Shown here piece by piece: positions 12,901-27,900 of a stretch of 64,000 bases of DNA. Under the pieces are notes generated by a model. That model was not told where the DNA came from, ran no database searches, and worked only from the letters and a program-made list of their open reading frames with translations. Numbering within the stretch: the stretch's first letter is position 1; the number at the start of each line of letters is the position of its first letter. Made by a program: the position numbers and the translations under genes. This stretch comes from Siphonodentalium dalli. Its lineage: Eukaryota > Mollusca > Scaphopoda > Gadilida > Siphonodentaliidae. The stretch spans positions 248,715,827-248,779,826 of the forward strand of contig CP136064.1 of assembly GCA_032622095.1 (NCBI GenBank). The letters are read 5' to 3'.

Positions 12901-15900
12901 GACTTCGCGTGGTCTCGGCGCAGTCGCCTAAAGTAGTGACATCCGTGGATAATCCAAATTCATATATAAATCAACATTAAATGGTATGTCCTGTTAATGT
13001 TTCCTTACCAGTTAAATAGAATGTTCAGATCGTTTATACATAATAAGGTGAATGTGAATAATGTTTCTACCAAACAAACTTTACTGCATTAAGATATGAA
13101 TTATACAAAACATTGTAATGTCGACACCCGAATGTTCTGAAACGCTGTTTCAAGTGGTGCATAAATATATGCATGCCATAATTTGAATTGACACTATAAG
13201 ACCATTTAAGTACATATGTTATAAGTGAGTGATATTTAATTGTTTGTGTGCTGTGGCATATTTCCCCACATCATTTAGTTGTATCCGCTCTTTTCTAATG
13301 TCTAAATTCATTCTGAAGCAGACAAAATTTAAATTGACTCGTCTTTTGTAGGCCAATCGTCATGCAATCGAAGCAGTCATCATTTAGGTTGGATCATTTT
13401 GCCACAGTTAGCGCAATCGTAGTAGTCTATTGGACTTTGCTATAGAATGTTCATATATCACTAGTATTGATATAGCAAGAGACTACGCTAATATATAATT
13501 CCATTTTAATAATGTTAGTATATATAACGCCATTTTAACATCGATCACTATTATGATTGTAGTAATTATTTTACTAGGCACAATTATCTGATCAAAATCA
13601 CCGTGTATGTGATTGTCCTTTTAATCTTGAGCCTGAGTCTTTTGCATAGGAAGGCGAGTATAGATAGTAGGCTTGCTTCGACGTATTTCGTGAACTGTAA
13701 GCTATAATTGATCAAGCGCTTATGTCCATATATTTACCGCGCCAATTCGTATGACGATTTAGCTGCATGAGGTAGATAATATAGATTGCTTGAGATATAT
13801 AATAAAATATATATTTTATATTGTTTATATTAATCGTCATTAAGTTGTATTTACTCCTTCACAGCCACGCTTCTTGTGATCAACATATTTCCGTAACGGC
13901 GGTCATTCTTCTTAAATTATTAGAGACTTATAAATTGAATAGCGCAGAGTATGATGATCCCATATATAGTCACTACAAATGTTGCATTTTTTTCTGGTCT
14001 TTTTCGAAGTATATCTCCCATCTATTCGATATGCCAGGTGATAATGAATGTTATGTAAGCAGATATCACAAGAATACACAATGTGCACATAGTTTAAATA
14101 TGAAATTATATATTTAAATGCAAAATTCTATGAAAAATATCACTTGGTTCCAAAAAGATAATACTACTAGTTTTGAATGAGATGTGGGGAACACCGGTCT
14201 ACGTTGATACGCCAAATATGTTATGAATTTTACATGACAAAACCGGCAATGTCATACCCATGTTTGTCAGGTGGCAATAATTATTTGGTTATACTGCTTT
14301 GTAATTCTCAGAGTGAATTCCGTACCGATCAGTGTTTGGGAAGCAGCGACTATTCGCAAACTATGATATATAACGTTGTGAAGATGATTTCGTCGATTCA
14401 ATGTAAGACATTTATATTTTCTTATCACTCGTAAGATGAGTGGCTGTGAAAAGCGCGCACATATCACACCTTTATCTTTGGTTTTAGCATGACTTTCGGT
14501 TTCAGTTGTTCAACCCTGTTATCCCATATTATTATTCATATGCTCTTTGCATAGGATGCGCACTGGCGAAAGTGGACATGATTATCGTTCTTGACTCTTC
14601 CACGAGTGTCACAGAAGCTAACTTTATCAAAATGAAGGAGTTCATTGTAAACTTCCTGACGCCAGCGGAGATTGACAACGGCAATGTGAGAGTTGGTTTG
14701 GTCATGTACAGCACACAGGTCCACATTGAATTCCATCTAAATGAATTCAGCAGCAAACAGGATTTATTTGCAAAGATCCTGGGCCTCCCATATAGGTATG
14801 GCAGCACCAATACGTATGGTGGTCTCAATGCCATGAGAGTGGAGATGTTCAAACCAAACAAAGGTGATAGGGCTGGTGTGCCAAACATTGCTATAGTTAT
14901 CACTGATGGTGTGTCGAACATTAATGCCTTCGAGACTGTTCCGGAAGCCGATAAGGCAAGGGATGACGATATCCACATTTACGCTATCGGTATTGGTCTG
15001 ATCGATACAACAGAAATTGACGGTATTGCGAACAAGCCAACAGAAGACAACAGATTCAATGTAGACGATTTCGCTGCTTTAGAGGGACTTGATAAGAAAA
15101 TTTTCTCTTCCATCTGCCCAGGTATTTATGGTGTCAGAAGGAATAGCGTTCATGTCACTAATATGCACCAATTTCAATATATATGTGCACCTGTTATTAA
15201 CCTACATGATAGCACCCCACCAGGAGATGAAAACCACCATCCAAGAGAATAATGTTAAACACTTAAACTTGTCCCACCTAACATTGTATATGTACGTGTA
15301 GACTAATGCTCGCTTTATATTTTCTCCACTTTGAACTTTACCTTTTCTCTTTACTCTACCTTTTCTCATCATGCTACTTACATTCCAATTCAATTGTCCG
15401 GCAATTAAAACACGTTTTGTACGCGTTTTAGAGTTGTTCTTCAAATCAGGTTTATTGCGTCTGCAGAAGTTTTCCTCGTCATCAAATTTTTCAACTTGTT
15501 CTCCCGAAAACCAGCACATCTGTTAGTAATAGAACATGTTTTAGGTATCTAATCTGCTTAGAATCGCTTATTTTGAGTCGACAATGTGCTGAAAATGAGA
15601 ACATTTTAGTCACACAATCGACTCATAATGAAGCGATTCTAAGCAGATTATGTGCGGACAATGACACAATAAGCCATCTCACGACTTTTCATGTGTACAC
15701 TATTTAATATGTGTTTTCACTGTGACCCGCGCCATAAAACAAAATAACGGATAAGAGTCCATTATCTGCTTATTTCAGAATCAAATAATCACATGTGTAT
15801 GCACATCTAAGTCGATTATGTTCGTATTTCCGCGAGGTTATGTGGGATTTTCCTATGTGGAGATATGGCGTTTGTTTGCTATATCCTCAAACAACTGACT

Positions 15901-18900
15901 TTGACATTCTTGAAGTGTTCAACCGACACAAACTTTCATCCTCACATGATATTAAGTTATCAATAACTTTTTCATAAGTTCGCTATGTACAAATTCTGCA
16001 TTTTCATAAACATGTTTAAGAAGAAATGGGATAGAGAAGGATTAGGTCGGGTATGATGAAAAATCCTGACTTACTGTGCCACATAACCTCCCCATATACA
16101 ATTAAGCCTATCTATGTTACAGTTAAAACGAATAATCAGTTATTGTACATATTAACTAAACATGTTCAGTTATAATCTATACTTCATGATTTCATCAGCT
16201 ATTATAGGCATAATGCATGAAATAGCCAGTTAGTATTTATAATAACTGAAATTTTGATCAATATGCTAACTGAAATTTACATTTGAGAAGGACAACTTTA
16301 ACACATTTTATGATTCTATTTCCGTATTATAAATGTCAAATCCAGGTGCATTTTCCCAGTGATATTTCTGCCTGTCACTGTCCTTCAGATGTGTAATAGT
16401 AATGACTATCAATGGTTCCAGTTGGTTGTCAGACATGTACAATAAATGAACATTCCAGGCATTATAATTATACAAACTAAATTAAGTAGTTATACATAAT
16501 AAATTAACTGTTCAGTTATTCTACATTATAACTGATTGTTATACATAATAACGGTTTACATGTTTTACCTGTAACATATATACATTATCTTTGCCGCTCT
16601 CTTGACATCATTTTTGTGCACAATCTCCCTTCTCTTGTTCGCCCAATCATACCTTGCAACTATTGCAGATTAACTCAAAACAATACTGTATTTGGTAACT
16701 TTGGACTGAATCTGACATATATTTGTATATATATTTATTTATGAAACATTTGCGCTGGCGAATTCTTTTTTCAGTTGCACAAGGACTTGCAAATCAATTA
16801 GCTAGAAATTGAAATTCTTCCTAAAAGCTACCGCATTGGTCATACTATTAAAACATAGATACTTGTACCGGTCACATTGTCCGTGTTTATCTGATTTCAA
16901 GACACTAACTATCATTGCCGTTATGTTCTTAGTGGATCTCTTGGGGAAATCTAAGAACGAACATGTTTGTTAAAAGTTTAATTTCTTGGAGTGAAAGCAA
17001 TGCAACCGAAATTAACAATAACAGGTTATTATATAAACTGACAACATAACCAATAATGTTGTGGTTCACATGATACATCATACACTCGGCATAGCAAGTA
17101 GTGTTGTTAAACTCAATATCTTGTATATAATATGCAGTAATCAGTAGAATATTTGGGATTTAAATTGACATTTCCTTGCTGTTTCAGACTCTTTTCTTCA
17201 TGTTTCCAGTTATAAGGGCAAACATCCAAATGTATCGTATGTTTGATTCCACATTCTCAGGACATATAAGATTCAGATTCTTTATTCACATAAGTGTCGC
17301 TGGTACTATTTTACCAGATATTCCAGTTATAAGAGTAAATCCAAAGAGTCAAAATAGTGTGCGGTAAATCGCACACACGATTGACTAAATTAGGAATCTT
17401 CCATGATTTGATAGTCATTCAATATTTCGGAAATAGGTAGGTGTGGACCTTGTAATTTTCTGGTTAGCAGCAAGGTGTATATTTTCCAAATTTCAACCTC
17501 GAGTTGAAACGGCAAGATATAAATAAATTTTTAATTAGTGTTTTTGCAATACCCACAGTTCACTCAAAATACTACGTGAATATACGACGAATTTGGACAT
17601 GATCTAAGTACTTATGTCCGATTGTTATGATACCTAACCTCTAATTACTTTAACTATCATTAACCCTTTCTATACTGAATGGATTATCCCACTCAGTTAT
17701 AAAATATTCATTGGAATGATCTCTTATTCATTTGGAGGGGTGTTAAGATATTACAAGTAGATGAAGAACAGATAATACGTGAACAGAATGATTCATATTC
17801 ATTGATGGGAAATGTTCAGATAATAAATTGAACAAACAATGGTCGTTTGTTGAACTTATTATCTGAATATATTCTACGGGAACTACTCGGCGATGAGTAT
17901 TTGGTATAGAAAGGGTTATTGTACTGAACTAGTTTTCGATCTTTGACAATACAAATTTAACAGCTAATATTATTGCTTTATTTAACATATCTTATTAACG
18001 AGAGAAGTGTTCTCTTAACTCTTATTATTTTTCACGTTATGCACGATATCGCATATATTGACCATAATATTACGATATAGAGATGTGATATTATGATTTA
18101 GTCAGTGGCTGAACCTTGGATTGACTTGCACAATACATTGCCAAATAGATAATATGTTACAAGAGATTCTGATCATATATATATGTCTTGTTGTTATTTC
18201 AACGTTATTTCAAACGTGTCTCTTCTTAACCCTTTACCCAACAGAAGGGCCCTGTGCCAATGCATTCTCTTATATATGCGAGTCGACCATAGGTCGCCTC
18301 GCATATATAAGAGAATACATTGGCTTAACACATTAAAAATTATTAAATTGTTAAAGAAAATGGTAAAAAGTGTTAAAAAAAGATTTTTTTTAGGCCAATG
18401 CATTCTCTTATATATGCGAGGCGACCTATGGTCGACTCGCATATATAAGAGAATGCATTGGCACAGGGCATAACTATAACCATCACAATGTGGTCAATGA
18501 GCCGGTTCCAATGATATCCATATTTGTATGGTTTTATTGAGACAGACCCAAGATAATTTAGGCTGTTGCAGCTTTATTTGGCCGGTTTTGGCCGGTTTGT
18601 TGGGTAAAGGGTTAATGTTATTGGCAAGACCGTCCAAATTATAAAATAAGACAATTTCGTCTAAGGCAGATATACACTCATGAACATTACTATCTTATAT
18701 TTATTATATCGGAAAGGAGTAAGTTATCAACCTGTTACTGAAACTTAATTTTACAAAGAACAATTCACAAATTTACAATTAAACATTTTCAGCTCAGGAT
18801 CAACGGCAACTCAATGGTTTATTCTTTCTTAAGTGAAGAAAGTGAATACCAACGTATTAATACAAATATCGGAATCTTTACGGGAAGTAGCATTCTCGAT

Positions 18901-21900
18901 AACGAATGCTTTAATAACATCTGCACACAATATAGATGGAAGTTATAAATCAAAATTAAGAATAATAACTATATAAAATTGGACACCTTTGATACATTGA
19001 GAAAGTAAGACACGCCCTTATTATACAGTGTTCTTTGTGAGAATATACATATGTTGACTTTTTGTGAAATATAACTGAACTAAAGTGCATGTTTAGATAA
19101 TTGTGTTCATTTGAGATAATATTCGTCCTAGTAATGTTAACCCTTTCTATACTAAATGGATTATCTCACTCAGTTATAAAAGTATACATTGGAATTGTAC
19201 ATTATTAATCTGTATGGGACCTCAGGACGACATTTATGACGAAAAAATAATACAGCAGAAGAATTCATAATCTTCGGTGTGAAATGTTCAGGAAAGTTCA
19301 ACACACGACCTATGGTCATTTGTTGAACTTATTATCCGAACATTTTCTATTGTTTTCGTCAATGAATATTTAGTAAAGAAAGGGTTAGACAGATTATACT
19401 AAGATGGTGCATACATTTAATTAAATTGAATAACTTGCTATGGCCCAATTCCTTATCGATATGACTTTGAAACAACAGTCTTTCTCATTGGGTGATCACT
19501 GGGCTTCTTGTTGCTTAATTATGAATCAAAAGATTAAAATTTGTTCTCCATTTTCTTTACAGTGGCAACTCTACCACCACCAACCCGTAAGTATTATTGT
19601 TTGTTATCGCTCAGATGTATCAAGTTATTTAAAGAGCTCATCATTGAGCCCAAAGAATTCATTGTATGTTGGGTTAACAAAAGTCGAGATTAAGGATGTC
19701 AGGGTGGGTCACCGAGGAGGATGGTTCTCCTGCAAAAACTGTATGATGAAATGAGAAGATATTTGGACCTAACAGCTATTGCCAATGTGGGTATATCATG
19801 ATGGTGATTCGCGTACCTACTTAAATGGGACAAAAATTAGAAAAGGCATACTTGGTTTTGGATATGTGCTTTGATTGTAAAACTATCTCCTGTGGACGGG
19901 TAAGCTCATGGTCGCCATGTCTTTTTATGATAATTCAGAGGGCTCACATTGCAAGGAATGATACAGCTTGTGTAATTTTATACCAGTATCAGCGCAATGC
20001 AGCCAGCCTTTCAATTATTGTATTTTTTTTTTATTTACAGCGCCTCCAGAGACAGGTAAAATTTTAAATATTATTATCACTTTTATTTATCACAAGTTAT
20101 AAATTTCAATGATAGGTGAGGTTATTTTTCCACACAACTCGCTTTCCTTTAGATATATCACATGTGTATTTTAGTTCACCACACCTTCAATGTTGTACGT
20201 TTTAAATTTAAACACTGACAATACACTCTGTAATTGGTGTACATTGTATATGTTTTCACGCCAGCTTCACCAGAACACGAAACGCGATAGTAATGGTTCA
20301 GAACTATTGCACAAGGAGCTAATATCATTAAATACATAAATCGTCATAAGTTGAATCAGAGGATGTACTTTCAATAACCAGTGAGCTATTTGCGACAATT
20401 CTCTCGGATTTGAATTCATCAAATGTACTCTGACCTTTTCCATATTTAAATAAAACTAAATGTCGCGTCCAACATGACAACCATAATATGAGTTCGATAA
20501 AGAAACTCGACGACTGTTGCCAATATGTATCGAAAAGTGGACATTTTGTCGACTACTTTTGGTGAATTCAGACACACTTCACTTACATACAATAATTAGT
20601 TAACACTTCATTTAGATAGTTCCGATAATCCCTTTGAATATCATTCTTTATTGATAACAATAGTCTTACAGTTGATATTATCAACTTGATAACGTCTATC
20701 GACTGAATGACTATTGTTCTATAAGTAGTATTCTAGCAAATAGTATGCAAGTAGATAGCTGGCTTGATGAGTTGTATTTTGTGAATAGTAGTGGGTTCGC
20801 TGGATTGATCTAGCGTGTATATATTATCCTAGTCGATTCACAAAATGACTTAGTTGCATGGAGTAGTATTTATTCTAGAATGCTTGAGATACTCGCTTTC
20901 TTCTTGATCGACTTAAAGTACGTATAGCTCTTTCACAGCCACTTGTTGCATGGTCTTTAATTCTAAATCAATTCAGCCACGATCCTCCTTCGGCATAACC
21001 AAATTTTCTACTACGAGTGACTTGTCTAAGACACTGTATTTTGTTTAGGAAGTAGACATTTGGCTCTGAGTATGGGTCGTAATCCTTAATGTCACCGGAA
21101 AATCACACCCCGGGATGTAACTGAAAATTTGCCCAGCCACACAAATCAGGCTACATTACCTTTGCATGGAACTCATATCGGCCCCTATCGCGAAAGAAAT
21201 CAGTTTCGTCATAGCTGGCCGACTTACGTTGGCCTAATTGCGCCACGACCCTAACCAACGGGCATGCTAATGTAGATGGTAGATGTTCCAGAGTTCAATG
21301 ATACAATGATTTTCGCATAGCAAGTTTTAAATGTATACAAACATCAGATTGTTGAGGTATCGCTAAAGAAATTTGATACACAAACATGCTTTCTATTATA
21401 TATATCATGTCTATTTCTCAATATTGTGAAAAACGATTGATCTTAATGATTAAGCCACCGGGCACAGTGGTCATCCATTAGCTTAAAACATCCGCGATAT
21501 AACAATATTGTTTAGAGCCACGTTTCTTTAAAAATTGTTACACAATTACAATACACAATTCCAAACTGGCCTGTGACGTGTTTGGGTTCAAACTAAGATG
21601 AAGTACAACGTTTTCCATTTTGCAATGCCGATCATGTGAGTGGCTGTATTGAGAAGAATGTTCATTACGTGTCACACCATTATCATCACCACTTAAAATT
21701 TAGTTTTGGCTTGGATTTCCATTGTTCAAACCTATATCCATATTTAGTATTCACATGCTCTTTGCATAGGCTGCGCACTGGCGAAAGTTGATATGATAGT
21801 CGTTCTCGACTCGTCCACGAGTGTCACAGAAGCTAACTTTGTCAAAATGAAGGAGTTCATTGTAAACTTCCTGGCGCCAGCGGAGATTGACAACGGCAAT

Positions 21901-24900
21901 GTGAGAGTTGGTTTGGTCATGTACAGCACACAGGTCCACATTGAGTTCCATCTGAATGAATTTACCAATAAAGCAGACATGTCCGCAAAGATCCTGGGTC
22001 TCCCGTATAGGTATGGCAGCACCAATACATATGGTGGTATCAATGCCATGAGAGTGAACATGTTCAAATCGGACAAAGGTGACAGGGCTGGTGTGCCAAA
22101 CATTGGTATAGTCATCACTGATGGTGTGTCGAACATTAACGCTTATGAGACTGTTCCGGAAGCCGATAAGGCAAGGGAAGAAGATATCCATATATATGCT
22201 ATCGGTATTGGTTTGACCGATACAACGGAAATTGATGGTATTGCAAACAAGCCAACAGAAGAAAACAGTTTCAATGTAGATGATTTCGCTGCCTTAGAAG
22301 GACTTGATAAGAAAATTTTCTCCTCTCTGTGTCCAGGTATTTATGGAGTCAGGAGAAATAGCGTTCATGTCACTAATTTGCATCAAGTTCAATATTTACT
22401 TACATATATATAAATTACATATATATTTATTAACTGACGTGATAACACCCCGCGCGGGGATAAGCATTGAAAAACTCCAGCGAACAGAATATTGTAACAC
22501 AGTTAACTAACCATATTTAACATTGTTTGTCAGTATATATTAATGCTCTCTTTTCTGGTGATATTTGCTCTGTAATCCTAACCCTAGACAGCTGTTAATT
22601 TATAACACCCCTCACTTAAACGTAAGCTATTTGTTCTCCTCATTCTATTTATATTACCAGTCAACTAACCGGCAATTCCAAATAGGTGTGAGATGTATAG
22701 ATTTTTTTTTTCAAACCACGTTTATTGCGTCTGCTTCAGGTAATTATCATAGTAAGCCATAAGCATAACATTTTTCTTTTAAAATGGATTACTGATTTGC
22801 AAGATCATCATCCAACTGACTGATATCCTTCAAATGTTGGAACAGCAGAAACTTACATCCTCACATGGTCTTGACATCTCACTATCTATTTTGTATGTCG
22901 TTAGACGCACACCAGCTGCATTTTCACTATCAAAAGACAGAATGAGATAACAAATGATTCAGGCATCGAATGTACAAAACTCCTGACCCACTGTACCGCA
23001 TTACAAATACACAAGAACAACTATATGAACATTATTGCCATTTCCGTCATATCAAGTTAGTATTCTATGCTTTATGGTTTCATCCGGTCATACCAAGTTA
23101 CTATCGCAGTCGATTATGAACCAATACTGTATCTTGTTCCTTTGGAATGACAATAAGGTAGATGTATTTATATTTACTTGTGTAACAACGTTTTGTGTTG
23201 AATACTCTTTCAGTTGTACCAGGACTCGCTAAATAATTAGGTAGCCATTGAAATTCTTCGTTGCCACATAACTCAATATGTTACATTAATTCAGCTTGGT
23301 GATTTGTCAACTAACTGACAATTGACTCATTCGTCTATATCCCACTAAAACAAACCATAACACGAACCAATATCATATCTCAACCTAGTGTCATTATCAA
23401 CTCGCCGACTTATTATATGTTCATTATGTGCGGAAAATGACACGAATAAACCAACTGACGACTTACCCGATGAATGCAGTTTAAAATTTGATTTCACTGC
23501 TCCAGAAAACAGAATAACGAGTATAAGTCAACTATGGGTTTATTTCAGAATTATATAGTTCAATATGAACATATCTGAATATTATTGTTCGATTATGAAG
23601 CTATCTGCGCGAGGATCTGTTGCTCAGCTTGACCTAGATATGACTAAAAGTTGTATATAGAATAACTGGACAACATATTCTCGCGAAAATACGCACATAA
23701 TCGACCTAAATTATATTATAAGCAGATGATGTTCGGTGTTTCGGGAGCGTTCATTATGACCTGTTCTCCCAAAATGCGCACATTATCTGCTTATAATAGA
23801 ACTGGTTGAAGGTAGGTAATTGGCTTAGAATGGCATAATTTTGAGTCGATAATGTACTGAAAATGAATCTTTTAGTCACATTATCGACTCATAATGATAA
23901 TTCGAAGCAGAATATGTGCGGACAATGACACAGATAACATGCAGTGATGCATGGCATAATATCCAAAGTTGCAGACATTTTTCAGAAAAGACATTCATCT
24001 CTTTTTGAAATTAATAAGGAAAAAGCAATATAAATATAAGAAATAAATTAGTCTGAGTGATTATTGAGGGGTGTGTTGTAACCATTGGAGCAGTATAACG
24101 CAATACCCTTCAATTATTCACACTACAGCTGTAAATAAATGGTGGTTTTGTTTTAGTGGGACTCTCGGAGAAGGTAACAATCATCATGTAGTATGTTAGA
24201 GGGTGGACACATTTTGACCAAAAGTTTAATTTATTAGGTTTAAAGGCAATGCAACCAATATAAAAATTAACAGTCGCATGATATGAAATGATAAAATAAC
24301 CAGTGAATGTTGTGGTTCACATGATGCATGAACGCGATATAATCGTCATATCAAGTTGTGCTGGTAAACTAGAGTGTTGCATGCGGTGATCAGTAGAATG
24401 TATGCAGTCATGAGGAGATTTAAAGTTTTTACTTGATATGTTCACTCTTTGCATGCTTCAGTTATAATGACAAATACAAGTCCATCGTATTTTGGCTAAA
24501 TCACAGCCATGATCTTCCAAATTATGAGTTGTTCCAGACTGACGGTTTTTAAACATTTTTCTAATATTTCTTGAATAGGTAGCTATCCGTTTACTTGTTG
24601 TGCGCGTCTTGTTAGCTGCCAGTTGTATGGTTTTCACATTGTAACCCCTTACAAAATACTCGAGAATGTGAACCAGAAATAAAACATATTATAATTAACC
24701 GTTTGTAATAGTCCACGTTCAGCATAATGCAGGGTATGGTATGACGAATTTGGACACGGTCTAAGTATTGAAACTAAAACTATTTCTGTTGTTTGTCATG
24801 GCTAACATCATGTTAATTGAATTACCATTAGTTGTGTTTTAAGCTATGTTTTCAATATTTGACAACGTTATAAATTTAACAGCTAATATTGTTTCCTTAA

Positions 24901-27900
24901 TTTAACATAATTTGTTGTCGAGATTATGAGTATCTAATTTATATTCTCTTACAGATGATGCATAACAATTACATTAACAGTGTGGTGATGTATATTTGTG
25001 GTTGTATGGGTTTATTGCTAGCCACGAATTGACATGGAACATATATACATATATACAAAAGCACCAAAGTATATTGATGCTATTTTAATCAACATTGGGA
25101 CGACCTGCGCAAAACATTTCCAAATATATAACATGATGCAAAAGATTCTAAGCATAATTTAGTATGTTCTATTATTTCTGACAAACGTTTCTCTTAGTTA
25201 CTGGAAAGACCACCGAAATGAAATCACAAAAACAAGGTTATTTTCTCTTGGAAGGATATGTATCATATGAGTCTTTGTGCCTTCGAAAACAGTTCATCTT
25301 TGAAACATAATTATACATGAACAGGCCATGAATCATAACAGAATAACTGTTCAGGATTATAGCACTAACTCAATTGTTTATTTACCATTCCACATGTCTT
25401 ATGTGAATAACTCAATGCGTGAAATCATGTAACAAAAAACAAACTGAAGTGATTACTTTTTGTTGAAGACATTATATTGGGTGTAGAAAAGCGGGCACTG
25501 TTAATATATTTAGAAAGTTTGACGTTTTTATAAATCAATGCTCTTTGTGAACGTATCCATTTGCTGATACATCATGAAATATACCTGTACAATAGTACCA
25601 TTTTGGATAATCGTGTTCATTTGGGTTTCTGTTCCTCCTGGGTATGTTACAACATACGTGCATAATATTAATTGAATTTTAATAAGTTGCTTGATTCAAT
25701 TCATTAAAGACATATCTTTTGAAACAAGTCTTTCGATTGGACGATCGCTGGATGTCTTGTTTTCATGTGAAGAATAAAATGTGTTCTTTGTTCTTTTCAG
25801 AGGCAACTCCACCACCACCAACCCGTAAGTAGTATTGCTTGTTAAGATATTAGATTTTGACGTTTTAGTGCTATTATGGCAGCGAAGTCTCTCATATATT
25901 TGGTAGATAATAGTCGAGATGTAATCACTGTAGGGGTGGGTCATTGAAGTTGGAGTGTGCTGTTTATCCCAACTATGTGGTGAACATATTTTATTCTAAC
26001 CAGCTGTCTTTTGAGCAATAATGTTGTTGCACAATGTTCGTTTACGGGTACGTGTACATGTTTTCATTAATAAATTAATCGAATAGCAAGTGGTTACTAT
26101 TAACAATAATAACCAATTGATTTGAGAGTTATCCTTCTTACACCCGCAATGTGTCTGTTTGAGCACGTGGTTCTGGTCCCATCTCCAAAAATTAACAAAC
26201 TTCAAAAATCGATAGCTGATCACTCTGAGCTTTGATGGGTGGGTTCCTCGTCTCGAATCAAGTATTTGTTACCTCCGAAGCCAAAGAAATTGTAATTTAG
26301 GGGTGCTTAATCGGATTGAGTACCTTTAACTGAACTCTGTTATATATACCAGAACGATTCAGATAGAATACTCATGATGTAACTGACTTGGGTATTGATC
26401 TTTAGCATGTGATGTTTATGTATATATATATCTGTTAAAACAGCTTCCTTGGCAAATGAGTAAATGACAGCCCATTCTTTATAGTTTTGATAAATTCAAT
26501 TCGGTTGTTGACAATGGCGGGAATACATTGAAGGTGATTCGCACGCATTCATGCACTCCCCAGATAGTATACTTGCGAAAACAGATCGATATTGGACAAT
26601 GGTCAGTTCTGGACCTTTTTGTTTTGTGTGATTGAAACATTTGCATTTGTTGAAATGACAGTTATGGATTTTTTTTCAATTAAACCTTCAGAGTCATAAT
26701 GCACAATCGTGTATTTTAAATAATTTGGACCAGCATGTCAATGTTCTTAGCGACAAGTGTTGTGTCATTTGGAATAATACAATTCTGTTTCCCCTCTTTC
26801 TTCTTTCCAACTTTTTAATTTTCCTATTTGTTTTTATTTACAGCGGCTCCAACTACAGGTAAAATTTTATTATTTTTATCACTAAAGTTTCACATGTTCA
26901 ATGCGAGATGATGTTATGCTACACATCTGGGTTCTATATAGATATATCACATATTCATGTTAATTCATCACACCTTCAATGTTGTACAATTTGTATGTAA
27001 GCACTGACAATACACTCGGTGTCTGATGTTAATTGTATTTGTATTCACTTCACCTTCACCAACACACGATAGTCGACAGTACTGGGTGAAAGCTATTACA
27101 CGCTGAGCTACTATCATTATACCAAAATCGATACTGGTTAAATGAGATGTACTTTCTCTAACACGTGAGCTCGACGCGCCCCTTCTCTTTCCGTTAACTG
27201 CATCTCATCTTCTCTGATATTTTCCTTATTAACATGAAAGTTGCACGTCCATTATGGCGACCGTTCTATTACAATATGATGTAACCTAATATGATATTTG
27301 AACTATTGATATGTCGGTTTCACATTTATGGTGTTCTAAGCCTAACTCCAGATATAATCAACATGGCGTCCTTAACTTAGTTACAATATTCACAATTGAT
27401 AGCATAGTTCATGGACGACAACCGTTGCATAGTTGACATTGTCAACTTAGTCAGGACGACTATTGCCAATTAATTCCAGTATTTTTAGCAAGTAGTATAT
27501 AAGTAGATAGCTGGCTTGATTAGACATATTTTGTGGAGACTAGTGGGCTGATCTAGTGCACCTATTTTACCTACCCGATTCAAACAATGACTTAGCTGCA
27601 TGTCGTAGTATATATAAATAGAACGCTTGATAGATACTCTTTTCCTTTATTCATCTCAAAGTACGTATTGCACTTTCACAGCCACTCTTCGTGTAATCTG
27701 CACGATTTAGCCACGATTGTTGGTCGGAATAATCACCCTTTTTCGCAGTTAGTGACTCATCTAAGCGGATATTGCAATATATTTATTAATAAAAGTAACC
27801 CAATGGTGACCTCATTTTTGGTTTACAGCTTTGGTTCTGCATATGGTGTTTACGTTATTAGATTTACTAATGGTGAATTACTTTATTAGACCATGTCCCC

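Larger units (their letters stand above)
15122..19562 (+). other. Intron after vWA 3
   Basis: A 4.4-kb intron holding a CTGTTCTCCC-family repeat (15493-15848) and three TTAA-flanked MITEs (17660, 18236 and 19137). Blocks at 16.9-17.1 kb align with 24.2-24.4 kb in the next duplication unit. The sequence near 16930 (TTCTTAGTGGATCTCTTGG) matches TTTTAGTGGGACTCTCGG at 24164, which may be the trace of a lost linker exon. Confidence 0.7.
22337..25800 (+). other. Intron after vWA 4
   Basis: About 3.5 kb. It contains two diverged CTGTTCTCCC-family segments (about 23400-23635 and 23759-23945) and a reverse-oriented piece just before the second. It aligns in blocks with the intron after vWA 3. A possible 39-nt exon lies at 25198-25236. 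Confidence 0.6.

Noticed and set aside
14532-14978. Minus-strand open frames opposite the vWA exons (also at 21744, 28380, 34749 and 49377)
   Set aside because: They recur wherever a vWA exon lies and are shadows of its codon pattern.
15122-15252. C-terminal extension of vWA 3 past its donor (and the like after vWA 4 and 5)
   Set aside because: The donor is strong and the extension matches the intron of the sister copies as DNA. No Pro/Thr linker character.
18183-18473. Open frames with recurring peptides such as CILLYMR and IYKRMHW (many places)
   Set aside because: They are translations of the MITE core palindrome, which is open in several frames by chance.
24165-24185. Short linker exon TGGGACTCTCGGAGAAG with acceptor TTTTAG
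   Set aside because: Its length does not keep phase 1, and the paralogous site at 16930 has lost the donor. At most a decayed exon.
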